Below are positions 34,461 to 42,709 of a DNA stretch of 64,000 nt, piece by piece. Positions within the stretch are counted from its first letter, which is position 1; every line of letters begins with the position of its first letter. Location of the stretch: assembly GCA_902809985.1 (NCBI GenBank), contig CADDXC010000001.1, positions 1,860,001 through 1,924,000 of the forward strand, written 5' to 3'. A model generated the notes under the pieces. The model was not told where the DNA came from. It saw nothing but the letters and a program-made list of their open reading frames with translations, and searched no databases. The position numbers were made by a program, and so were the translations under genes. This stretch comes from Clostridiaceae bacterium BL-3 (GTDB taxonomy: Bacteria > Bacillota > Clostridia > Clostridiales > Clostridiaceae).

Positions 34461-35726
34461 TCAAGCACTGAATTTCATGTTCTTCAATTTCTCAATAATT
34501 TTGTTCATATGTTCTGCTGCCACATTTTGAGCGATATTTCTATCTTCCTCGGTTTCAGCTTTATCACCCATAATTCCAACAAATTGCGATACCTTCAGGC
34601 CCAAATGTTCTTGTATTTCTTCATCCGTTCCTTCCGGAGCAACTAGGTAGTAACAAAGCAATGAATCTTTTTTCCCTATCCTATGTGCTCTATCTTCACA
34701 CTGGCTGTGAACGGCAGGCGACCAGTCAAGTTCTCCAAATACTACACATGTAGCTTTTTGCAAGTTTAATCCTGAACCTGCTCTAAGTGAAATAATCAAT
34801 ATATTTGTTTCATCATTCATAAAGGCTTCAACTGATTTATCTTTTTGATTACTTGTTTCCAGACCCGTTATCTTCATAGGATTGTATTTTTTTAATTCAT
34901 CCTCATATATTTTATATACTTCATGATGGTAAGCAAATAGCAATACCTTCTCACCTGCATCTAAAAGCATTTTTACAAACGCTGCTACATAAGGAGCCTT
35001 TGCAATTCCTATAGCTTGTCTGCCTTCATTGACAGCCTCTCTGGTCAACCTTCCTTTATCGAAATATTTTTTTACTGTATCAATTGTTTTGGCTTTTTCG
35101 ACAGCGTCTTGAATTAATTCACTATACTTTCCAGTATCAAAATCTATTGTCTGGACAACTCTTCTCTTAGAAGGCAATTCTGCTAAAACCTGTTTTTTTG
35201 TTCTTCTTAACATCAAACCTTCCCTTTTTAAATAATCATTAAGTAGATCCGGCTTTCTTACAATGTCACTTCCATATCCGTAACACCACTCTCTAGTAAA
35301 GCTATCCCAATCTCCTACAACTCTCTGCCTATATGTTGTGCTCAGTATAGGACCTGCGTGCCGCCAACCTGAAGAATAATATTGCATTCCTGCTCTGGCC
35401 ATATTGGATCTAACTAAGAATTGCCTTGCTTTTTCTATATCAGTCTCGGAATCGGAACGACTATAGGATTTTTTATACTCCTCCCTGCTATATGGAGTAA
35501 AATAAACTTCTTGAGCCAATTCTTCAGGATTATCTCTTACACACTTAAAAAGATTTGTAATTTCGCCGTCCAAATCATTCAATATTTCCGTATTACTCGG
35601 AGCTTTTGAAAAGAATACTGCCCCGAATCCAAAGAAAGGTTCTAAATAAATTTTATGTTTAGGCATCAGCTCAATTATTCTGTCTGCTATATTCCATTTT
35701 GAGCCCGGCCATTTTAATACTTTCAA
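34461..35726 (-). CDS. Chimera: N-terminal half of a D12 adenine methylase fused to C-terminal half of a SNF2 helicase
   Basis: This is a 421-residue protein. Residues 1-138 are the start of a D12 methyltransferase (KWPGSKW, IYLEPFFGFGAVFF, NDLDGEITNLF, WRHAGPILS), but the catalytic DPPY motif is missing. From about 145 on the sequence is the C-terminal half of a phage-type SNF2 helicase (YGYGSDIVRKPDLLNDYL, LMLRRTKKQVLAELPSKRR), with motif V (LRAGSGLNLQKAT) and motif VI (QCEDRAHRIGKKD) but no Walker A or B. The simplest view is an in-frame deletion that joined two neighbouring genes near position 35300. Neither activity should remain. Confidence 0.8.
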   Translation of the reverse strand: MKVLKWPGSKWNIADRIIELMPKHKIYLEPFFGFGAVFFSKAPSNTEILNDLDGEITNLFKCVRDNPEELAQEVYFTPYSREEYKKSYSRSDSETDIEKARQFLVRSNMARAGMQYYSSGWRHAGPILSTTYRQRVVGDWDSFTREWCYGYGSDIVRKPDLLNDYLKREGLMLRRTKKQVLAELPSKRRVVQTIDFDTGKYSELIQDAVEKAKTIDTVKKYFDKGRLTREAVNEGRQAIGIAKAPYVAAFVKMLLDAGEKVLLFAYHHEVYKIYEDELKKYNPMKITGLETSNQKDKSVEAFMNDETNILIISLRAGSGLNLQKATCVVFGELDWSPAVHSQCEDRAHRIGKKDSLLCYYLVAPEGTDEEIQEHLGLKVSQFVGIMGDKAETEEDRNIAQNVAAEHMNKIIEKLKNMKFSA

Positions 35727-35751
35727 AATTTCTACCTCCTGACATTTGCTT

Positions 35752-36063
35752 TTATTTCAAATTGTCATCATAAATCAATGGCTTTCCATCTTTATCTACA
35801 AGAACCTGCAGACCTATAGCATATCCATCACTATATTTCTCAGTCTGCAAATACATTACTCTTGTGCTTTTATCCACTAATGTTGAAATAGTCATTCCAT
35901 TTATTGATCCATCATTAATTTCTTCTACTGATACAATCTTGAATTTACTATTGGAATCATATTTATAAGTAGATGGTTTATATTGATTAGTTGACGAATC
36001 ACAACCAGCTAACATAACAATTACCAAGCACATTAAAATAACATCTATAATTTTCTTGTTCAT
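35752..36063 (-). CDS. Lipoprotein with DUF6440-like domain
   Basis: This 103-residue protein starts at the ATG at 36063 (GAGGAG upstream). The lipobox is VMLAGC, cleaved before Cys at about residue 21. The mature part (NSKFKIVSVEEIN ... TLVDKSTRVMYLQTEKYSDGYAIGLQVLVDKDGKPLIYD) fits the DUF6440 type found in Firmicutes and their phages. It is anchored outside the membrane; function unknown. Confidence 0.7.
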   Translation of the reverse strand: MNKKIIDVILMCLVIVMLAGCDSSTNQYKPSTYKYDSNSKFKIVSVEEINDGSINGMTISTLVDKSTRVMYLQTEKYSDGYAIGLQVLVDKDGKPLIYDDNLK

Positions 36064-36081
36064 ATAATATCTCCTCATATA

Positions 36082-36561
36082 TTAGAAAGACACCGGAATT
36101 GGTAAAGGAATTACATCTGTATCGTGTGTTCTGCTATCAACAGCTTTTCTTTCCACACTTACAAACTGGCTTTCATATTTCATTAATGTGTTATATATTC
36201 CATCTTTAGATATTTCTTTTTCCATTTCTTTACCTAGCTTAACAGCCTCTGTATCACTATCTTGTCCTACAACCTTTACCTCTTTACTATCGACGCCACA
36301 ATAAACCTTAATTCCTTTATTAGAGTAGTCTATATCTTTCGGCAACTCATCATATATAAAGAATCCTACACAGTAATCACCGACAGCACCATTTATTGAT
36401 TTTAGCTCTTCTTTAGTTAATGTATTTGTATAATCTTTGCTTTCAAATATTCTGGCATTATTTGCTTTTGCATGTTCTATTACACCTATCGGTATAACCA
36501 AAGATATCGTAATAATAGCAATTGCAATAATAAACCCAAAACTAAAGCTAGTGTCTTTCAT
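36082..36561 (-). CDS. Membrane-anchored protein of unknown function
   Basis: This is a 159-residue protein. Residues 7-27 form one membrane helix (FGFIIAIAIITISLVIPIGV), followed by an extracellular domain of about 125 residues with DYCVGFFIYDELP and GIKVYCGVDSKEV (two Cys). No family was recognised. It lies 18 bases before the lipoprotein gene, so the two are likely produced together at the cell surface. Confidence 0.6.
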   Translation of the reverse strand: MKDTSFSFGFIIAIAIITISLVIPIGVIEHAKANNARIFESKDYTNTLTKEELKSINGAVGDYCVGFFIYDELPKDIDYSNKGIKVYCGVDSKEVKVVGQDSDTEAVKLGKEMEKEISKDGIYNTLMKYESQFVSVERKAVDSRTHDTDVIPLPIPVSF

Positions 36562-36594
36562 TTTGACCCTCCTTTTTGCAATAATAAGCTATCG

Positions 36595-36861
36595 TCATAG
36601 ATTCTCCAAAACTATAAAAGATACAGTAAGAGCAATACCTGTAAGTATAATTCCAATAATAGAAAGTATTACTCTCATAACTGCTGAAGCCCATAAAACA
36701 TCTATAACTATTATTATCAACGGTAGTAGTATAGGTACGTAAATCACAAGCAAAGCTAATATAAAAAGTATTATAAAGATAGTTTTCTTACGTCTTAATT
36801 TAGATATCAGTACTTTATCATCATTTGCCTTTCTAATTTGAATATCTACTTTCTTGATAAT
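36595..36861 (-). CDS. Small two-helix membrane protein, start codon unclear
   Basis: The frame is open for 88 codons: a basic start (KKVDIQIRKANDDKVLISKLRRKK), then two hydrophobic helices (TIFIILFILALLVIYVPILL and VILSIIGIILTGIALTVSFIV). No ATG, GTG or TTG is found before the first helix; CTG or ATT would be needed. An AGAAAGG followed by ATG lies in another frame, so one lost or gained base near 36810-36820 may have broken the gene. It is the third of four small membrane or surface genes in a row. Confidence 0.4.
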   Translation of the reverse strand: MIKKVDIQIRKANDDKVLISKLRRKKTIFIILFILALLVIYVPILLPLIIIVIDVLWASAVMRVILSIIGIILTGIALTVSFIVLENL

Positions 36862-37042
36862 TTTTTATAAAAGACAATCGGCAGTGCAATTATTGCAATA
36901 ACAGCTGCAACTATCAACAAGAACGAAATTATTACCAGCATGGAGCATAAAACGACTTGAATGTATTCTGTAAAAGAAGTTAGCTCCGGATGAAATAAAT
37001 TTGTGTTGTGTTCATAACAAATTTTTTATAAGTTTCAAACAT
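36846..37042 (-). pseudogene. Small membrane protein gene shifted by a 5-bp tandem duplication
   Basis: The ATG at 37042 has GGAG seven bases upstream and reads MFETYKKFVMNT. The pentamer AACAC then occurs twice in a row, and the frame ends at a stop soon after. Removing one AACAC restores a single 63-residue frame that ends in a membrane helix (LVIISFLLIVAAVIAIIALPIV) and YKKLSRK-stop. The change may be a real mutation, a reversible slip (phase variation) or an assembly error. Confidence 0.5.
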
Positions 37043-37089
37043 TTCTTACTCTCCAATCTTTATCTTATTTATTTTTGTCTCTTATCAAT

Positions 37090-37338
37090 CTAACTGGCAT
37101 CATCGGGATTATATTCCTTCAAAGTGAATAATTTTTCGATACCGTATATTTTTCTTATGTCAACAATGCTATTATGCTTGTTCTCCATCAACTGTCTTAC
37201 CTTCTCCGCCGCAACACTTGAACTGCAGGCTTCAACCTTGGAAATTTCGTCAATAATCTCCGAAAGTTCTGCTCTCTGTTTCGGATCAAGGTTGAATCTG
37301 ATTGTTAACCTGTGAATTGCCTCTTTCTTTAGAGTCAT
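37090..37338 (-). CDS. Hypothetical 82-residue protein
   Basis: The start MTLKKEAIHRLTIRFNLDPKQRAELSEIIDEIS suggests a small helical DNA-binding protein (a short beta strand then helices, as in ribbon-helix-helix proteins), but the match is weak. The C-terminal part (NSIVDIRKIYGIEKLFTLKEYNPDD) is unassigned. AGGAGG precedes the ATG. It lies 43 bases after topB on the same strand. Confidence 0.5.
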   Translation of the reverse strand: MTLKKEAIHRLTIRFNLDPKQRAELSEIIDEISKVEACSSSVAAEKVRQLMENKHNSIVDIRKIYGIEKLFTLKEYNPDDAS

Positions 37339-37381
37339 ACTGCCTCCTCCTCATTAAAAATAATTTATATTTTTATAAGAA

Positions 37382-39481
37382 TTACTTTTTAAGTACCATC
37401 TTCCATCTGTATGGATATTTGTTTTCCTTGTCATCGCTTTTTATATACATGAAGTAAGCATCAAATAAAATACCTTTCCTACTTTTAAGATCCCTTATCC
37501 TCACCTTCCCATTTTTTAAAAGTTCCTTTACTATTGACTTGGTGGCTTTCTTGCCCATAGAGGCTAAATATTTGTCATCCTTCCATATGGCAAACCTGCA
37601 CCCTGCTTTCCAGTTGCTGCATTCAAAGGCTTTTCTGCCCTCTATGACATCGTGACCACATTCGGGACACTTGCCCAATATCTTTGAAAGTTCACCTTTT
37701 TTGAGCACCATATCCGGAGCATTTTTGATTAAATCAACAGCCTCTCTTGTAAAATCATAAATGAGGCTTAAATATTGATCTTTTTTTATCTTGTTGTACT
37801 CTATATCAGACAATATCTTTTCAAGATGTCCCGTATAATTCAAATTAAACAAGCTTTTGACAGGAAAATTCTCAACCATCTTTCTCCCAAGGTCAGATAT
37901 ATAAAGGTATCTGCCCTTTTTGGTTATATAACCAGCACTTTTCAATTTTTCAATGGTATCGGCTCTGGTAGCAGCAGTACCGATTTTAAAGCCACTCAAA
38001 ACATCTCCTAAAACAGATTCATTATTCTTCCGTGTGACTTTTTTACCACAGGACATCATGAGAACAATTAGTGATTTTTCAGTGTGGTGAAATGGAGGAC
38101 TTGTAAAGTTTTCTTTTATCTCCGCATTTTCCATGGTAACTTTATCCAATACAGCTAAAGGCGGAAGTATACTATCTTTTGAATTAACATACTCAAGAAT
38201 TTTCCAACCCTTATCCACTTCAATCCTTCCTTTTACATAAAAATCACCCCGTAATCCTTCAACACATACAATGATTCTGGTTTCCTCGTATCTGGCAGGC
38301 TTTAGAAACTGCATTAAAAATCTGTTTTTTATGGCATTATATACGATTTTTTCATCCCTAGTAAGATTTTCAGGCACTATATAAGTAGGTGTCAAAGCAC
38401 TATGTCCTGATACCTTGCTGCTATCAAATATTCTCCTGGAATCATCAAATTTTGCATCAAGACTGCCTTTTAAAAGTTCAAATACTTTTCTCATTTTATC
38501 TACAAGACTCTCCTCCAGATACATACTTTCGGTACGTGGATACGTAATGAATGATTTTTCATAAAGTGACTGTGCTGTTTTTAAAACCTTGTCGGATGTC
38601 CAGGCTGGATTCTTAGATGTAATATATCCCTGTAAAGTCGATAAATTAAACAGATGCGGTGAATTCTCCGTCTTGCTGGTAGTCTTTTTATTTTTTATTA
38701 CACCCTTTCTGTTTACAATTGACAAAATTTCAGGAAGTTCCTTTTCATTTTTAAACTTATCCTGCTTGTCCTTAAAATAAACAGCTGAAAATCTTTCACC
38801 ATTTTCATTTATAAAAATTGCCATCAGCTTGAAATATTTTTCAGGCACAAACTTCTTTATGACCATATCCCTGTCATAAACAAGCTTGAGAGTTGGCATC
38901 AGCACTCTTCCAACATTAAGTACGCCTTTTCCAGCTACATATTTAAGGGTAGCTACACTTGTGAGATTTATCCCTATAAGCCAGTCTGACCACTGCCTGC
39001 ATACAGCCGCATCCTTAAGTGATTTCATTTCACTGTTGAGTATGGGATTTTCAAATCCTTTTTTTACATCTTCAGGTGTCCATTCATTTCTGAGCACCCT
39101 GTACACAGGCTTATTGACTTTTAAAAAGTCAATTATTGTGTCCCCTATAAGTTGCCCTTCCCTGTCTGCATCAGTAGCAACAATGAAATTTTCTATGTCA
39201 TTTCTCTGTACAAGCCTTTTTATTATGCTCAATTGTTTTTCATAGCTTTTGATTTTTTTGTATCTGAACTTTTGCGGTATGAAAGGGAAATTGTCCATGT
39301 CCCATCTTGCCATTTCCGGTTCATAGTCCCTGGCATCATATAACTTCAGAAGATGTCCGGATGCCCAGGTTATCACATATTTTTCACCTTCCATGTATCC
39401 ATTTTGTTTGATTTTACATTCAAGTGCCTGTGCTATCTTTTGGGCCACATTCGGCTTTTCGGCTAATACCAGCTGTTTCAA
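37382..39481 (-). CDS. topB: DNA topoisomerase III (type IA), mobile-element type
   Basis: This is a 699-residue protein. The TOPRIM domain is at the start (LVLAEKPNVAQKIA ... FIVATDADREGQLIG). The catalytic tyrosine is in SFITYPRTESMYL, and a C-terminal zinc ribbon follows (CPECGHDVIEGRKAFECSN). The start is the TTG at 39481, placed ten bases after AAAGGAG; an upstream TTG (39508) is less likely. The enzyme relaxes and decatenates DNA by single-strand passage. Such TopB proteins are common on conjugative elements and large plasmids of Firmicutes. It follows the sigma-factor gene by about 48 bases. Confidence 0.92.
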   Translation of the reverse strand: MKQLVLAEKPNVAQKIAQALECKIKQNGYMEGEKYVITWASGHLLKLYDARDYEPEMARWDMDNFPFIPQKFRYKKIKSYEKQLSIIKRLVQRNDIENFIVATDADREGQLIGDTIIDFLKVNKPVYRVLRNEWTPEDVKKGFENPILNSEMKSLKDAAVCRQWSDWLIGINLTSVATLKYVAGKGVLNVGRVLMPTLKLVYDRDMVIKKFVPEKYFKLMAIFINENGERFSAVYFKDKQDKFKNEKELPEILSIVNRKGVIKNKKTTSKTENSPHLFNLSTLQGYITSKNPAWTSDKVLKTAQSLYEKSFITYPRTESMYLEESLVDKMRKVFELLKGSLDAKFDDSRRIFDSSKVSGHSALTPTYIVPENLTRDEKIVYNAIKNRFLMQFLKPARYEETRIIVCVEGLRGDFYVKGRIEVDKGWKILEYVNSKDSILPPLAVLDKVTMENAEIKENFTSPPFHHTEKSLIVLMMSCGKKVTRKNNESVLGDVLSGFKIGTAATRADTIEKLKSAGYITKKGRYLYISDLGRKMVENFPVKSLFNLNYTGHLEKILSDIEYNKIKKDQYLSLIYDFTREAVDLIKNAPDMVLKKGELSKILGKCPECGHDVIEGRKAFECSNWKAGCRFAIWKDDKYLASMGKKATKSIVKELLKNGKVRIRDLKSRKGILFDAYFMYIKSDDKENKYPYRWKMVLKK

Positions 39482-39529
39482 AGTATTTCCTGCTCCTTTC
39501 AACGTCAATTTTGTTTACAATATATATAT

Positions 39530-40123
39530 TTACATAATATTACAAATGTAATCTGACAGATATTTTCTGACTTTCCTGCATGCATTTCTATAGTATCTAC
39601 TGACAGAATTCTGAGAAATTCCAATGATTTGTGCTATTTCTCTCTGTTTAAACCCCTCTGATTTTAATACAAGTATCTTTTGATACATTTGGGGAAGCTT
39701 ATCTATACAATTTTTTATATCAAGTCTCAGTGATATATATTCTTCCAAATTGAAATTATCTGAAATAATTTCAGAAAAAACCACCTGTTTTTTTACACTG
39801 GAGTCCTTAATGACATAGTCCAGTGACAAAGGATACGTGATTTTGTGTACATCTGAAATTTGCTTGAAAACATTATTATCAGAATCAAAAAATTTAGTTC
39901 TACTTCTCAGAAATAATAATATTTCTCCCTTGATTTTTATATACGCATATGTTGAAAACTTGTATCCTTTATGTACATCAAAATTTCGGGCCGCTTTTAT
40001 AAGCCCTATGCATCCGACTTGAAAAATATCATCATATCCAAAATTTGAACACTTTGAATACTTTTTACTTATATCTCCAACTAACCCCATATTATCCTCT
40101 ACAACTTTTTTCAAATCATTCAC
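39530..40123 (-). CDS. Sigma-70-family RNA polymerase sigma factor on mobile DNA
   Basis: This 197-residue protein starts at the GTG at 40123 (AAAGGAG upstream). Region 2 is clear (YDDIFQVGCIGLIKAARNFDVHKGYKFSTYAYIKIKGEILLFLR), and region 4 is a helix-turn-helix (LPQMYQKILVLKSEGFKQREIAQIIGISQNSVSRYYRNACRKVRKYL). Region 3 is short. It resembles sporulation-type and phage-type sigma factors of about 200 residues. Placed between the replication gene and topB, it may direct transcription of the element or redirect host polymerase. The target promoters are unknown. Confidence 0.8.
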   Translation of the reverse strand: MNDLKKVVEDNMGLVGDISKKYSKCSNFGYDDIFQVGCIGLIKAARNFDVHKGYKFSTYAYIKIKGEILLFLRSRTKFFDSDNNVFKQISDVHKITYPLSLDYVIKDSSVKKQVVFSEIISDNFNLEEYISLRLDIKNCIDKLPQMYQKILVLKSEGFKQREIAQIIGISQNSVSRYYRNACRKVRKYLSDYICNIM

Positions 40124-40154
40124 TGTCCAATTTCTCCTTTGCAAAATTTATTTA

Positions 40155-41117
40155 TCATCCATCTCCTGCTTTATTCTTTATCCTTTCCATAATGCTCCTG
40201 TTATCTAAATTTTCATCAAATTCAATATCATCTTTTTCTCTAAGTAATCTTTGCTGCATTTCGCTCTCAAGTTTGCTGTAACATTGTACGGCATTATTCC
40301 TATTTTTAAAATTATTTAATCCCTGTGCATTTCTATAATTCCCTTCCAGTACCTGAATAAATTTATTTTTCCGCATGAGCCAGTCAAAGTTACACCCCGC
40401 CCATTTATTGTTCCTACCGGATAGGAAATCACTTTCTTCAACCATTTTAAACACTGTAATAAATGGCTTCATGGATTTATACTCTTTCCATCTGGCCTTT
40501 AAATTCGTACATCTATCGGAAGTACGCTTGATTACTTTAGGAAGAGATACACATATACTGTTAAAAGCATTGAATATCTCATCATAAGGGATTTTATCCC
40601 GTGATGCGTTTTTTTCATCAAGCAGACTTTGCTGCTCCTGCTCAACGGGTATATCTATATCTTTTGAAATCTCTGTGTTAATCTCTGTAGAAGTCTCTGG
40701 TAATGGTTGGGGCAAATTGCCCTTATGCATTGGTGCATTCTGCACTTTTCCATTGGTGCATTTTGCACTAATGCATTGGCTGATACCCTCCAATTTTTCG
40801 AAATTTATAGTGTACCATTTTGTCCTGTCTCTGGCTTCCTTGTTGTAATTTCCAGTTATTATCAGTTCCTTGTTTTCAAGGGACTTAAAAGCTCTTTTAA
40901 GAGTATCAAGACTCCAGAAATCAAAAGCATCCTCATGCCATTTTTTCATGCTGTTATATGTCCAGTAATGACCGTCATGAAAGTTTATGCCTTTTTTCTT
41001 ATTGTTCTCAATCCAATAGTTAAGCTGTTGTAGTACTATACTTTCATTCAATCCGATTATCTTTGCTAAAGCTCTGTTTATTACTATTGGGTACTCATTA
41101 AATACAAGTGCGTTCAT
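40155..41117 (-). CDS. Replication initiator / replisome-organiser-like protein
   Basis: This is a 320-residue protein. Residues 5-110 are a winged-helix domain with the pattern YPIVINRALAKIIGLNESIVLQQLNYWIE ... GHYWTYNSMKKWH ... LKRAFKSLENKELIITGNYNK ... DRTKWYTI, as found in phage and plasmid replication proteins. The middle (about 115-165) is variable, and its DNA carries GTGCAT repeats. The C-terminal part resembles DnaD-like helical domains, with WAGCNFDWLMRKNKFIQVLEGNY. It probably opens the element's replication origin. Confidence 0.75.
   Translation of the reverse strand: MNALVFNEYPIVINRALAKIIGLNESIVLQQLNYWIENNKKKGINFHDGHYWTYNSMKKWHEDAFDFWSLDTLKRAFKSLENKELIITGNYNKEARDRTKWYTINFEKLEGISQCISAKCTNGKVQNAPMHKGNLPQPLPETSTEINTEISKDIDIPVEQEQQSLLDEKNASRDKIPYDEIFNAFNSICVSLPKVIKRTSDRCTNLKARWKEYKSMKPFITVFKMVEESDFLSGRNNKWAGCNFDWLMRKNKFIQVLEGNYRNAQGLNNFKNRNNAVQCYSKLESEMQQRLLREKDDIEFDENLDNRSIMERIKNKAGDG
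40725..40782. repeat. Iteron-like repeats inside the replication gene, candidate origin
   Basis: Two near-identical partial palindromes, GTGCATTCTGCAC (40733-40745) and GTGCATTTTGCAC (40756-40768), lie 23 bases apart, and ATGCATTGG flanks them on both sides. Replication genes of several Firmicute plasmid families carry their origin iterons in the variable middle of the coding sequence, which is where these lie. The candidate is inferred from pattern and position. Confidence 0.5.
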
Positions 41118-41157
41118 AGTTACTCCTCCGTTAGACGCGGCTTGATATTTTAGCAGT

Positions 41158-41415
41158 CTACAAGCCTGACAGCAACAGATATTTCTCTCTTACTGCTTGT
41201 CCTCCTCTTATGCCTCTCTCACTTTTGTTAAAATCCAGCACTTCCCGTACTTCTTTGGCAAGTACATTGTCCAGAGCTGGTAATCTCATGGTACAATCGT
41301 TGAATATAGTACTCTTGGAAACATGAAATACCTTTGCGGCATCTCTCACAGTTACCTTGCTTGATATTAAATATTTGCCTACATTCACTGCCCTGTCTTT
41401 TACACAATCTCTCAT
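41158..41415 (-). CDS. SpoIIID-family transcription regulator
   Basis: This 85-residue protein starts at the ATG at 41415 (AGGAGG eight bases upstream). It has the SpoIIID signature: VKDRAVNVGKYLISSKVTVRDAAKVFHVSKSTIFNDCTMRLPALDNVLAKEVREVLDFNKSERGIRGGQAVREKY. SpoIIID normally controls mother-cell genes during sporulation. This copy lies next to a replication gene on an integrative element, so it is probably a paralogue used to regulate the element or interfere with host sporulation. Confidence 0.85.
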   Translation of the reverse strand: MRDCVKDRAVNVGKYLISSKVTVRDAAKVFHVSKSTIFNDCTMRLPALDNVLAKEVREVLDFNKSERGIRGGQAVREKYLLLSGL

Positions 41416-41435
41416 GCTATACACCTCCTGCTAAA

Positions 41436-41774
41436 TCAGTTGTCTGAATTTTTATAATCCAAATAAGCTTTTTCAAACATGGATCTGAATGATGGTTCTT
41501 CCGGACATCTATGTAAAAGCTCCAATTGATTTAAAACCTTTGAAGCAAGCTTATTTCCATTTTTATCATCCTGAATTATCTTTTCATATTCACCTTCATT
41601 CAGCTTTTTCACAATATCATAACTGCTCATATGCACATCCGTTTCCTCCTCATGAACATCTATGTCTACAGTAATATCTTTGCCGTTATTAACAGATACG
41701 GCCAATCCCAGTGACTGGATATAAATACATCTTTCCAACGTAACATATTGAGTAATATTCAAACTTCTCAGCAC
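41436..41774 (-). CDS. Hypothetical 112-residue protein
   Basis: The N-terminal half is a beta-rich segment (TLERCIYIQSLGLAVSVNNGKDITVDIDVHEEETDVHM). The C-terminal half is helical and acidic. No family was recognised. It lies 20 bases before the SpoIIID-like gene and shares its direction. Confidence 0.5.
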   Translation of the reverse strand: MLRSLNITQYVTLERCIYIQSLGLAVSVNNGKDITVDIDVHEEETDVHMSSYDIVKKLNEGEYEKIIQDDKNGNKLASKVLNQLELLHRCPEEPSFRSMFEKAYLDYKNSDN

Positions 41775-41846
41775 AATAAAATCCTCTATTCTCTTTGTTT
41801 GTTCTGTAATTCCAAAATTTGGGTTTCTGAGTAAATCATTTTAAGA

Positions 41847-42269
41847 TTATTTGACTACTATATCCCTTGTTTGGCCACAACCTTCAGGAAAATTTTCCTT
41901 AAGGTTATCTTGTTTTACTCCTGCTAACATCCTTTCTCTAACCTTAACCCTCTCTATCTCTTCAAGTTTTCTTGCGTATTCAATCCGTTCACTGAATGTG
42001 AATTCCTTTCGGTTCTCATTTTCAGATATTTCAAGTTTGAGCTGGTGCTCATAATCTTTTACAGTCATCACCCTTACTTCTACCTGTTTATATCTAAGAT
42101 ATTTCATGGCCTTGATTCTTCTCTCACCGGCTATGAGCTGAAACTCCGGAGTAACAACTGGCGGGTTTATAAGTCCACTTTCCTTAATGTCCTCCGCTAG
42201 TTCGACAATATTGCCGAAATCCTTTCTTATCCTTTTTCCAACTTTTATCTTGTTAATATCAATCAACAT
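41847..42269 (-). CDS. ParB-like (ParB N-terminal domain) protein, apparently truncated
   Basis: This is a 140-residue protein. The ParB/Srx CTP-binding core is present: IKVGKRIRKDFGNIVELAEDIKESGLINPPVV, then LIAGERRIKAMKYL (the GERR motif), then VKDYEHQLKLEISENENRKEFTFSERIEYA. In related phage and plasmid proteins the sequence continues after GQTRDIVA into a helix-turn-helix; here it stops at DIVVK. The DNA-binding half is therefore missing, either by mutation or as a short natural form. Confidence 0.7.
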   Translation of the reverse strand: MLIDINKIKVGKRIRKDFGNIVELAEDIKESGLINPPVVTPEFQLIAGERRIKAMKYLRYKQVEVRVMTVKDYEHQLKLEISENENRKEFTFSERIEYARKLEEIERVKVRERMLAGVKQDNLKENFPEGCGQTRDIVVK

Positions 42270-42319
42270 CTAAAAAACTTCCTTTACAATGTATTCAAAT
42301 AAGTCAACCGTGCTTGTTC

Positions 42320-42454
42320 CTACACAGCCAACAAAAATACAAGCATTAATAATCCATACATAATCAGCCCTGAAAATACAACATATACAATGCTCCAATT
42401 GATAAAGTACTTGTTTTTTGATTCCTCAGATTCCTCATTTTCTGTATTTTCCAT
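42320..42454 (-). CDS. Micro-protein with one membrane helix
   Basis: This 44-residue protein has an acidic start (MENTENEESEESKNKY), then a single hydrophobic helix to the end (WSIVYVVFSGLIMYGLLMLVFLLAV). The ribosome binding site is weak. It lies eight bases after the next gene of the cluster. No family was recognised. Confidence 0.45.
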   Translation of the reverse strand: MENTENEESEESKNKYFINWSIVYVVFSGLIMYGLLMLVFLLAV

Positions 42455-42462
42455 ATGTAATC

Positions 42463-42675
42463 TCATATCCGTACCCGGCTCCTTTTCAAAATTGTTATTT
42501 TACCTGAGACTCTATTTGAAATATCCTTACTTCTATTTGTAATGCTCAAGTTATACATGTGTTCCCAATAACCAGCTTCATCCCTGTAACCATCTATAAA
42601 TCCCAGTGCTTCTCTTAAAAGTTCTTTAAGATATTCATTTTCTTTTTCCAGTTTCTCAAACTCTTTATTTTCCAT
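42463..42675 (-). CDS. Small coiled-coil protein
   Basis: This is a 70-residue protein. The first 40 residues form a charged coiled coil (EFEKLEKENEYLKELLREALGFIDGY) and the end is basic (KITILKRSRVRI). No family was recognised; it is typical of small phage or ICE proteins. Confidence 0.5.
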   Translation of the reverse strand: MENKEFEKLEKENEYLKELLREALGFIDGYRDEAGYWEHMYNLSITNRSKDISNRVSGKITILKRSRVRI

Positions 42676-42709
42676 ATATCTCCCTTCAGTTCTTTAAAAT
42701 ACTTTATCT

